A stretch of 13,398 bases of DNA from Candidatus Desantisbacteria bacterium CG1_02_38_46 (GTDB lineage Bacteria > Desantisbacteria > UBA1551 > UBA1559): the NCBI GenBank assembly GCA_001871015.1, contig MNUO01000026.1, forward strand, positions 1 through 13,398, in the 5' to 3' direction. A program made the position numbers and the translations under genes. Numbering within the stretch: position 1 is the first letter of the stretch; every line of letters starts with the position of its first letter. The notes under the pieces were generated by a model. The model was given only the letters and a program-made list of their open reading frames with translations. It searched no databases and was not told the origin of the DNA. This document shows positions 1 to 5,825 of this stretch, piece after piece.

Positions 1-260
1 CCAGACCTCCATAATTAAAAACAGCCTACCTAATCTACCTTTTTAATTTTTTTCGATCTTCCCTGTATTAAAACCCAAGGGAATATTGTTGCATTTTTCT
101 AATTCTTACCCAGGGAGACGGTTTTGCCGTTGTCCAAATGATTTGATTCTGGGGATATAAAATGCCTTGGCTGAGATTTTAATTGAAAAATGACCCCTCT
201 AATCAATTTCTTCATTTTTAGGCCTTAGTGTCTGAATCACAGGAAAAAGGTATAATTTTC
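1..260. other. Left-edge non-coding stretch
   Basis: I see no convincing gene here. The stretch is AT-rich, interrupted by stops in all frames, and contains no recognisable tRNA or protein fragment. Weak pairing is possible between CCCAG at 109-113 and CTGGG at 149-153, with ACGG/CCGT inside it, but no U-run follows, so I do not call a terminator. A minus-strand ATG at 10-12 could begin a gene running off the left edge, but only four codons are visible and there is no strong ribosome binding site. Confidence 0.5.
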
Positions 261-288
261 TTGACTTTTCCCAATTTTCAATTATAAT
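261..288 (+). promoter_or_regulatory. Predicted sigma70 promoter for the DUF4143 ATPase gene
   Basis: TTGACT at 261-266 and TATAAT at 283-288 are separated by 16 bp, close to the sigma70 consensus, and face the ATPase gene. Transcription would start near 295, leaving a leader of about 90 nt that contains the inverted repeat at 337-363. In a region this AT-rich a chance match is possible. Confidence 0.5.
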
Positions 289-336
289 ATATGATAGGTG
301 TATTTCCAATGTTTTTATATAATATTAGAAATATGC

Positions 337-363
337 TTCCAATAAACTATAATTTTATTGGAA
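337..363. repeat. Perfect inverted repeat in the leader of the ATPase gene
   Basis: Arms TTCCAATAAA (337-346) and TTTATTGGAA (354-363) are exact reverse complements with a 7-base loop, CTATAAT. The element ends 7 bp before the AGGAG ribosome binding site at 371-375. The half-site TTCCAAT also occurs alone at 304-310. It could be an operator, with a TATAAT-like box at 348-353 in its centre, or an RNA hairpin limiting translation of the downstream ORF. There is no U-run after it, so it does not look like an intrinsic terminator. Confidence 0.6.
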
Positions 364-384
364 TAGCTGAAGGAGAAGAACGCT

Positions 385-1623
385 ATGGTTCTATTGAAAT
401 ATAACCGTCATTGGGAAAAAGGTTTTAAATACCCCTACACAAGAAAAAGAGAAATTTTTAATGAATTATTGAAACACATAGAAGAAAGACAGATTGTGGA
501 AGTGGTAGGATTAAGAAGAACGGGTAAGACCACCCTTCTTTTCCAGATAATAAATTACCTTCTGGAGAAAGGTGCCAATCCGTTTTCATTGTGTTATTTT
601 ACTTTTGATGAGGAAATGAGCACCATTGATGGCCTGCTTGAAACTTTTTCTCACCAGACTCAGATGGATTTTAAAAATGAAAAAGTTTACATATTTCTCG
701 ATGAAATTCAAAAATTGACAGATTTCCAGAATCAATTAAAAATTTACTATGACCTGTACCCAAATCTGAAATTCTTTATCTCCGGTTCAACCTCTCTTTT
801 CATTAAGAAGAAGACGCAGGAAAGTCTGGCAGGAAGAATCATAAGTTTTTTTCTGCCACCCCTGAACTTCAAAGAATACCTTCATTTTAAAGAAAAAGAA
901 GAAATTTTAGAAAAACTGTCTGTGTTCGGCCAAGAAATTGAAAAAGAATTTGAAATGTTTTTAGAGAGCCAGTTTATAGAAACAATAAATATGAAAGAAT
1001 CTGCCGCAAGAAAAGAATACCTTATTTCAGTTATTAGAAAAATAATTTTTGAGGATATTCCCAGAAATTTCTCTGTATCAAATCCGGAAATTTTGTGGCG
1101 GATAGTTCAAATTGTAGGGCAGAACCCCGGAATCACAATTGACTATCAGGGTCTTTCCCGTGAAATCGGCATTTCCAATAAAACCCTCAGCGCATATTTT
1201 TTCTATCTGGCGGAATCGTTTTTAATGAAAAAAATCTTCAATTTCTCAAGGAATTTATTGACCTCTGAAAAAAAGCTTAAAAAATTTTATCTTGCATCCC
1301 CTTCTTTCAGTGCTGCGATTTCTGATTTCATTGAAAGAGGAAAATTGGTAGAAAATTTTGTAATTTCTTTAAAGGACTACAGATTTTTCTGGCGCGATGC
1401 ATATAAACACGAAGTTGACTTCATAAGCGTAGAAGACAAAAAAATAATTCCTGTGGAAGTGAAATACAAAGAGAAAGTTTCTGAAAAAGAACTTAAGAAT
1501 TTATTCATATTCTCAAAAAGATTCAAGCCCTTAAAAATAATTTTATTGAGCAAGATTTTAGAAGAATCCAGAATAAAACTCAAAAACATCGAAATAGACC
1601 AAAAACCGATTTATTTTATTTGA
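385..1623 (+). CDS. AAA-family ATPase with C-terminal DUF4143 domain
   Basis: Predicted cytoplasmic ATPase of the AAA_14/DUF4143 group, a family common in accessory regions and without an established general function. The N-terminal P-loop domain has Walker A GLRRTGKT (residues 42-49), Walker B VYIFLDEIQ (101-109), a sensor-1-like strand FFISGSTS (130-137) and the family motif LAGRI (149-152), whose Arg151 is a plausible arginine finger. A winged-helix-like segment spans about 245-290. The C-terminal part has a PD-(D/E)XK-like pattern: Glu324, HEVDF with Asp346, then VEVK with Glu359 and Lys361. The 412 aa length fits the family. The ATG has AGGAG 9 bp upstream. The gene stands alone on the plus strand, and its stop lies 2 bp from the stop of the convergent GH116 remnant. 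No signal peptide or membrane segment is visible. Family assignment is firm; cellular role is unknown. Confidence 0.9.
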   Translation: MVLLKYNRHWEKGFKYPYTRKREIFNELLKHIEERQIVEVVGLRRTGKTTLLFQIINYLLEKGANPFSLCYFTFDEEMSTIDGLLETFSHQTQMDFKNEKVYIFLDEIQKLTDFQNQLKIYYDLYPNLKFFISGSTSLFIKKKTQESLAGRIISFFLPPLNFKEYLHFKEKEEILEKLSVFGQEIEKEFEMFLESQFIETINMKESAARKEYLISVIRKIIFEDIPRNFSVSNPEILWRIVQIVGQNPGITIDYQGLSREIGISNKTLSAYFFYLAESFLMKKIFNFSRNLLTSEKKLKKFYLASPSFSAAISDFIERGKLVENFVISLKDYRFFWRDAYKHEVDFISVEDKKIIPVEVKYKEKVSEKELKNLFIFSKRFKPLKIILLSKILEESRIKLKNIEIDQKPIYFI

Positions 1624-1625
1624 AC

Positions 1626-2180
1626 TCAGCATGTAAGGTTAATCTGAAGAGTTTCATTCTCTATGGCTATGGGTTGGGGGAATTGGATAAAGAGGAGGCT
1701 ATCCTTGCGGATGAGGTCGGCAGAGATAACTCTCTTACCTACCTTAACTACAGGTGCGATAAATCGTACCGCTACATCCTTTCGACTTCGCTCAGGACAA
1801 ATGTTACCAAGACACAATGTTTGCAGAATAAGTTTTCCGTAAACAACGTCAATATTGATTACTACAGACTTGCCTTTTATCTTCTGCGAATAGATTCCCC
1901 AGCCGGAATCAACCGAGAAGAAACAGTTGAAATTATTTTTATTAATGCACGGTGACCAGCTTATAGTTTTTGCCGGTGCAGAATAATGAAAGTCGGAAAG
2001 TGCAAGTAAAACTGCCCATGAAGCCATTGAGCGGGCATAGTGATTCCCGCACTCAAATTCATTCCAGGGGTTTCTCTTTTCGCCGTCATATCTATCGCGC
2101 AGACCCTTTATAATTGAAAGCCCTTCTTTTATAAATCCTTCATAAAGCAGGTGGCTTCCAACCTGATATTCTATACCACC
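1626..2180 (-). pseudogene. C-terminal remnant of a GH116 (GBA2-like) glycosidase
   Basis: The minus-strand frame is open for 184 codons from 2180 down to a TGA at 1626-1628, but a TGA precedes it at 2181-2183 and no start codon or ribosome binding site is suitable. The translation reads like the end of a GH116 beta-glucosidase/glucosylceramidase-family enzyme (DUF608 type): GGIEYQVGSHLLYEGF, then RDRYDGEKRNPWNEFECGNHYARSM split by no stop, then SGWGIYSQK. Family members are typically several times longer, so most of the catalytic domain is missing and no remainder is seen in the window. An internal ATG at 2027 would give 133 aa but starts in the middle of the conserved GNHYARSMASW segment. 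The frame has no internal stop, so decay is recent, or the left-over piece is constrained or rearranged. It lies in the same orientation as the fucose operon. Assignment rests on remembered family motifs. Confidence 0.75.
1779..1800. repeat. Probable copy of a short dispersed GC-rich repeat
   Basis: The segment CTTTCGACTTCGCTCAGGAC resembles a short sequence seen many times in intergenic DNA of many bacterial genomes (reverse complement CCTGAGCGAAGTCG). It is clearly richer in GC than its surroundings. It sits in frame within the GH116 remnant and codes there for PERSRKD, between LCLGN and VAVRFIAP, where I would not expect such residues. Only one copy is present here, so its repeat nature cannot be shown from this window. 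Confidence 0.35.
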
Positions 2181-2248
2181 TCAAGAAAGAGAATCTTAGG
2201 GAAAAACCTCTAATTTGTGAAAAAGACAAACTTTGGAGTGTAAGTTCT

Positions 2249-2947
2249 TTAAAATTCCAATAATTTTTGTGCGAGGCGGTGAATTTCAGAATTGGCGATT
2301 GCCATTATTTTTTTCTTCACAGTGCGGGAATAATATTCTTTCTCAGTTTTGGTCAAAGCCTGTCCGGACAATTTTTTCGTTATCAATTCCTTCTGTTTGG
2401 GAGAAAACAATCTGGAGAGAAAAAATTCTCTCGTGAATTCGTCTTTTAACTCCATTTTTTCTTTAAGTGAAGTTTTTGAGTGAAGTTCGCTATTTACTAC
2501 ATAAGTCATGAAAGTATTTTTTACTCTTTCTGAAGAAAGTATTGTCTTATCAATTTTTAAATCCTCATTATGAACCAATTTATTTCTTAAATCTTTCAGT
2601 CTTTCCTGATGTATAAGCTCAAACCTGTGCAGTTTTTCCAATTCAGGCTTATAATTAAAATGCTGGAAAACAGCAAGTGATAGGGCAAGCAGTTGATTAA
2701 AAAAATTCCTACCTTTTGAGTTTTTAAATTTGTTTTCGATTTGAACAGGATTAAATTTTATTTTTTTATCCGTAAGAATGCTTGCAAGTACAACAGGAAA
2801 TCCCTCAAGAAGACGGGAATCAGCGCTTTTAACCAAGCCTACCAGAACCTGTTCTGGGTCAACCTCGGTTTTTGTTTCCATAAGCGGATATCCGAACTTT
2901 GCAAGTCCTGAGAGAAGTAATTCTTTATCCATTTTTTTTATAGCCAT
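2249..2947 (-). CDS. HEPN-like protein with HTH-like C-terminus, toxin-antitoxin-type partner
   Basis: A 232 aa soluble protein that I do not recognise as a named family. Near the middle, LKDLRNKLVHNEDL (about residues 117-130) holds RNKLVH, Arg121-Asn122 and His126, matching the RNxxxH signature of HEPN nucleases. The C-terminal part (about 178-230) has SPKQKELITKKL, then EYYSRTVKKKIMAIAN, with the layout of a LuxR/sigma-4-like helix-turn-helix and many basic residues. If so, it joins an RNase-type toxin fold to a DNA-binding tail. The start ATG has AAGGAG 8 bp upstream, inside the preceding gene, and the two reading frames overlap by 10 bp, so translation is probably coupled. The partner is a nucleotidyltransferase, the pairing expected for MNT-HEPN modules. 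The HEPN motif is seen directly; fold, toxicity and DNA binding are inferred. An alternative is a non-toxic substrate-binding partner of the nucleotidyltransferase. Confidence 0.6.
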   Translation of the reverse strand: MAIKKMDKELLLSGLAKFGYPLMETKTEVDPEQVLVGLVKSADSRLLEGFPVVLASILTDKKIKFNPVQIENKFKNSKGRNFFNQLLALSLAVFQHFNYKPELEKLHRFELIHQERLKDLRNKLVHNEDLKIDKTILSSERVKNTFMTYVVNSELHSKTSLKEKMELKDEFTREFFLSRLFSPKQKELITKKLSGQALTKTEKEYYSRTVKKKIMAIANSEIHRLAQKLLEF

Positions 2948-3558
2948 AGTTCAATCTCCTTAATTATCTTGTCTACATTCATAATTTTTCTATTCACCTG
3001 TTTAAGAAATGCAGATAAATTTTGAAGCATCCTTTTGGGATTAATATCATAAGACGCAGTTTTTTTATATCTTAACAATAATTTCTTCAAATCAATTTGT
3101 TCCCTTTTTATTTTAAGCAGACTTATGCTATCTTCAATGTCAGCAGATGTGCCGCGAAATATTTTGGATATAATAAGGTCATAAAAATTAAGCGCACCAA
3201 CATAAATATGGGTTGTACCAATTTCAATGCATATATTTCCACCCTTCCTTAAAGGAGAAAATAAAATTTCTGTAGTATGGATATGCTTACCACGGAATAT
3301 GTCAAAAACAAAACCGTCATCCCTAATCCAGCGAAAACCTGATTCATTTTTATATCCGAGGTCTTTTAGTAATTTGATTAAATGACTATATTCGGCTTCG
3401 GCCGGCACAAGAAAATCAATATCCTTAGTAGACGGTTTGATTCCTAATAGTGTTAATGCGGTTCCGCCGCAGGCAATAAGCCTAATTTCCCTGCGAATAA
3501 AACTATCCCAGATTTTAAGGATATCTATAAGTTTATTTTTGTCGATTCTGTATTCCAT
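2938..3558 (-). CDS. DUF6036/MNT-type nucleotidyltransferase
   Basis: A 206 aa protein of the AbiEii-like/DUF6036 nucleotidyltransferase group. The polymerase-beta-type signature is visible: CGGTALTLLGI (residues 30-40), TKDIDFLV (44-51) with Asp46 and Asp48, and a candidate third acidic residue Asp86 in VFDIF. LNFYDLIISKIFR (123-135) followed by acidic residues matches the usual helical segment. Such enzymes act as antitoxins or toxins by transferring nucleotides to a partner protein or tRNA; here the partner is the overlapping HEPN-like gene. The ATG at 3558 has no Shine-Dalgarno sequence: the preceding leader is purely AT-rich and composed of operator-like repeats. The downstream partner has a strong site, so the pair may be translated unequally. 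A consensus promoter lies 50 bp upstream. Family call is good; direction of the toxin/antitoxin roles is inferred. Confidence 0.8.
   Translation of the reverse strand: MEYRIDKNKLIDILKIWDSFIRREIRLIACGGTALTLLGIKPSTKDIDFLVPAEAEYSHLIKLLKDLGYKNESGFRWIRDDGFVFDIFRGKHIHTTEILFSPLRKGGNICIEIGTTHIYVGALNFYDLIISKIFRGTSADIEDSISLLKIKREQIDLKKLLLRYKKTASYDINPKRMLQNLSAFLKQVNRKIMNVDKIIKEIELWL
2956..2961 (-). promoter_or_regulatory. Ribosome binding site of the HEPN-like gene inside the nucleotidyltransferase gene
   Basis: AAGGAG lies 8 bp before the ATG at 2947, within the last codons of the upstream gene. It fixes the start of the HEPN-like protein and contrasts with the lack of any such site before the upstream gene. 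Confidence 0.75.
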
Positions 3559-3623
3559 ATTATTTTATACAATATCTTGTATTATTTTATACAATTAGTT
3601 GTATAATATTATACAATAGTTTT
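3555..3623. repeat. Phased operator-like array: 22 bp direct repeats with palindromic cores
   Basis: Three direct repeats begin at 3558, 3580 and 3602, exactly 22 bp apart. The first two share an identical 16-mer, TATTATTTTATACAAT; the third differs at two positions (TATAATATTATACAAT). The same array can be read as inverted sites with TTGTAT...ATACAA arms: a perfect 18 bp palindrome at 3599-3616, an imperfect one with perfect 6 bp arms at 3577-3594, and a half-degenerate one at 3555-3572 whose left arm is replaced by the start codon of the nucleotidyltransferase. A 22 bp pitch is about two helical turns, so bound dimers would stack on one face of the DNA. The array covers the -10 box and the whole predicted leader, as expected for autorepression. 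Confidence 0.8.
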
Positions 3624-3636
3624 TGTAATTTGTCAA
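3608..3636 (-). promoter_or_regulatory. Perfect-consensus sigma70 promoter of the MNT-HEPN pair
   Basis: On the minus strand TTGACA (3631-3636) and TATAAT (3608-3613) are separated by exactly 17 bp, matching both consensus hexamers and the optimal spacing. The -10 box lies inside the perfect palindrome at 3599-3616. Transcription would begin near 3601, giving a leader of about 43 nt. The -35 box is only 15 bp from the stop codon of the last operon gene at 3652, so readthrough from the fucose operon could also feed this pair. Confidence 0.85.
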
Positions 3637-3651
3637 GAAAAATAATCTTTA

Positions 3652-4710
3652 CTATCGTCTACCGTATTTATTTACTAAATCAAAATAATAAAGAGCGTTG
3701 TCAATAGGGACATTAGACGGGATATGATTGCCGACAGCCATAAAGAATCCAGGGCAGGATTTCGCTGTATTCATACATCTTTTAACTTCTTTTTCTATGT
3801 CTTCCTTTGTTCCGAATGTGAGTGCCCGGCAGTCCGCATTTCCTACGATGACATGTGTTTTTCCGTATTTTTTTACAACCAGTTCAAGGTCTGTCAGCGG
3901 TTCAAAAATAAAGCCGTCTGCTCCTGCCTGTGCAATATCATCAATAAATTCGGTGAAATTTCCATCTGAGCAGAAAATGACCTTAATGCCTTTTTCCTTT
4001 AAGGGTTGCCACAGCTTTTTATAACGAGGGAATATATATTTTCTGTACCACTCTGGTTTAAAAATAGCTCCCTGTGTCCAGACCATATCATCGTGTGAAA
4101 TAAAGATTTTAATATCGGTCTTGGCCCAGGCTTTTATGTTAGCAAGAGCAAGGTTAAAAAAACCCTCAAGCACATATTCTCCGAATTTTACAGGGTCAGT
4201 GCCGACTGCCATAAGGAACATATCCCATCCAAATGACTGGATGCAGCCGGAAACGATTGTTTTATAATATCCACCCGGGTAAATCAGACTTGGATAGGTC
4301 TTGCGACCATCCAGATTGGCTTGCTGGAAATATTTTGTACGCTCATCAATATCCGGAATTCCATATTCCTCTGCTGCATCAAAAGAAAGAACTTCCTGGG
4401 GAGTTTTGAACGGACAGACGCAAGGATTGCGGAAGTCAGTCCCGCCTTCCAAAAAGACTGCATGACCCATATCAGTGGTGCGACCAAGGTCCTGCCATGG
4501 AGTAGGCCCGTCGTTATTTATAAATAAGAAGTCATAATTTGCCCACTCATAAAATTTCCTCCAGGCATTTGTTCGTTCTTCCATATTTTTGCTTGAAGGG
4601 TCAAAACCAGTAATATGTTTTACAAGAGATGTATTACTGCAGTATTCAGTCCGCCCGACTCTCTGGGTCATTTCCAGATTCATTATTTTCATCCCGATCT
4701 CATAAGACAT
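3652..4710 (-). CDS. Uroporphyrinogen decarboxylase-family protein (MtaA/CmuA-like), altered metal site
   Basis: A 352 aa cytoplasmic protein with the architecture of the URO-D superfamily, which includes HemE and the methylcobamide:CoM/THF methyltransferases MtaA and CmuA. Features seen: a central strand KIFISHDDMV (201-210), GIKVIFCSDGN (241-251), ADGFIFEP (264-271) and a C-terminal GFFMAVGNHIPSNVP (321-335). In zinc-dependent methyltransferases the second segment carries His-x-Cys; here it reads Cys247-Ser-Asp249, so the usual zinc site is not kept. It is the last gene of the operon, 19 bp after another URO-D-like gene, with AAGGAG 6 bp before the ATG. A heme role is unlikely given the neighbours and divergence from HemE. 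It may act on a methylated or other fucose-derived compound, but substrate and reaction are unknown. No terminator is visible after it. Confidence 0.75.
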   Translation of the reverse strand: MSYEIGMKIMNLEMTQRVGRTEYCSNTSLVKHITGFDPSSKNMEERTNAWRKFYEWANYDFLFINNDGPTPWQDLGRTTDMGHAVFLEGGTDFRNPCVCPFKTPQEVLSFDAAEEYGIPDIDERTKYFQQANLDGRKTYPSLIYPGGYYKTIVSGCIQSFGWDMFLMAVGTDPVKFGEYVLEGFFNLALANIKAWAKTDIKIFISHDDMVWTQGAIFKPEWYRKYIFPRYKKLWQPLKEKGIKVIFCSDGNFTEFIDDIAQAGADGFIFEPLTDLELVVKKYGKTHVIVGNADCRALTFGTKEDIEKEVKRCMNTAKSCPGFFMAVGNHIPSNVPIDNALYYFDLVNKYGRR

Positions 4711-4729
4711 TTCTCACTCCTTTGGATTT

Positions 4730-5809
4730 TCAATAAGAGTTGTTTTCCATGAAGAGCGCAAGTGCATATTGATATGTTTTAAGGCTAATGTTTGGTGGAA
4801 TGGAATGGTCTGAATGGAAGAAATAGGGTATTCGCATTTTCTTAAGCTTGATTAATTTTGGTACTATTTCTGCTTCAACTTGTTTTTTATCGTTGGTGCT
4901 GAGTGGCACAACGTTAATATTACCCATATACGAAAGTTTTCTGCCATATTCAGATGCAATTTCCACCACATTACATCCCGCCTTTGATTCCATTGGCTGA
5001 AGACAGTCAAAACCTGCTTCGATAATTAAAGGAATTGCTTTTCTGATATCGCCGCACGAGTGCAGAATTACTTGCATCCCGTAGTCCTTAAAGAAAGAGA
5101 CAAGCTGTTTTTCATACGGTATGATGAGTTCGCGCATTGTGCTCGGGGAACAGAACAATCCTTTGTTGTAACCCCAGTCTTCATAAATGAAGAAACCATC
5201 GGGGATGCCTGCTTCTCTGAAAAGAATTTCATAGTGCTTGCGGTAAAAATCAAGATAAACCTGGCAGAAATCCTTAATCCATTCGGGTTCCAGCAGCATC
5301 GCTGGCAGGAAATTTTCATGACCTAAAGTCGCACGCAGGAGTTCAAACACAAACATATTTCCGAAAAAAGAGAATTTATTGTTCTTCCTGGCATTTTCCA
5401 GGCTGATTTTTGCCTGATTGATGTCACCCAGTCTGTTGCGGTTTACCTCGAGCAAGGGCTGGCGGTATTCCTTCCATTTTTCTTGAGTGGTTACTTCGAA
5501 ACCCATATGTTCGGGGCATCCTGATTTCTTCTTCCAGGTTTTCATAGTTGCGCCTCGCCCATCCTTTGTAACAACCCATTCATCAGTTTCCTGTACAACT
5601 TTACTGCGTCCCATAAATGGCTCGGTATCAACCCAGCTGCCGCAACCGGTCAAATCGTAATCAAAAAGACTCTCCGGTACTTTATCCTCTGGAAAGCCCT
5701 GATTAATCCAGTTATCTCTGATTGTTTCCGGCCAGAAATGTTCATAGATTCCCATCTTGTCAGGAATTTCTTTGTTCAGAAGTACTTTGACTCTTTCTCG
5801 TGAAGTCAT
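4730..5809 (-). CDS. Uroporphyrinogen decarboxylase-family protein (MtaA/CmuA-like) with HxC motif
   Basis: A 359 aa URO-D superfamily protein, probably a methyltransferase or relative. MQVILHSCGD (245-254) contains His250 and Cys252, the HxC pair that binds zinc in MtaA-type enzymes. The C-terminal position where those enzymes have a further Cys reads FFHSDHSIPPN (330-340), so the third ligand differs. Other family-like segments are FFIYEDWGYNKG (206-217) and YMGNINV (294-300). The start is taken at ATG 5809, which has AAGGAG 5 bp upstream. A TTG start at 5833 would add eight residues but overlaps the preceding gene and would place the binding site inside the coding region. Its neighbours are a GHL6 hydrolase upstream and a second URO-D-like gene downstream. 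It is clearly different from that neighbour, which argues against a recent tandem duplication. The true substrate cannot be told from sequence. Confidence 0.8.
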   Translation of the reverse strand: MTSRERVKVLLNKEIPDKMGIYEHFWPETIRDNWINQGFPEDKVPESLFDYDLTGCGSWVDTEPFMGRSKVVQETDEWVVTKDGRGATMKTWKKKSGCPEHMGFEVTTQEKWKEYRQPLLEVNRNRLGDINQAKISLENARKNNKFSFFGNMFVFELLRATLGHENFLPAMLLEPEWIKDFCQVYLDFYRKHYEILFREAGIPDGFFIYEDWGYNKGLFCSPSTMRELIIPYEKQLVSFFKDYGMQVILHSCGDIRKAIPLIIEAGFDCLQPMESKAGCNVVEIASEYGRKLSYMGNINVVPLSTNDKKQVEAEIVPKLIKLKKMRIPYFFHSDHSIPPNISLKTYQYALALFMENNSY

Positions 5810-5814
5810 ACTCT

Positions 5815-5820
5815 CTCCTT
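5815..5820 (-). promoter_or_regulatory. Ribosome binding site fixing the start at 5809
   Basis: AAGGAG is placed 5 bp before the ATG at 5809. This favours that start over the upstream TTG at 5833, which lies before this site and within the end of the preceding gene. Confidence 0.8.
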
Positions 5821-5825
5821 TTATC

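Noticed and set aside
109-153. Structured RNA or riboswitch near the left edge
   Set aside because: Only short pairings (CCCAG/CTGGG and ACGG/CCGT) are visible and no known class motif is recognised.
1620-1955. Plus-strand open frame of 111 codons opposite the GH116 remnant
   Set aside because: It has no ribosome binding site and no recognisable motif, and the minus strand carries clear GH116 residues over the same stretch.
2196-2213. Terminator hairpin after the HEPN-like gene
   Set aside because: TTAGGG/CCTCTAA can pair only with a bulge and is not followed by a U-run on the minus strand.
3558-3623. CRISPR array
   Set aside because: The three repeats are contiguous 22 bp units without unique spacers, sit on a promoter, and have palindromic cores; an operator array explains them better.
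3652-4710. True HemE (heme biosynthesis) assignment
   Set aside because: The protein diverges strongly from HemE motifs, has two other URO-D-like genes in the same operon, and shows no heme-pathway neighbours.
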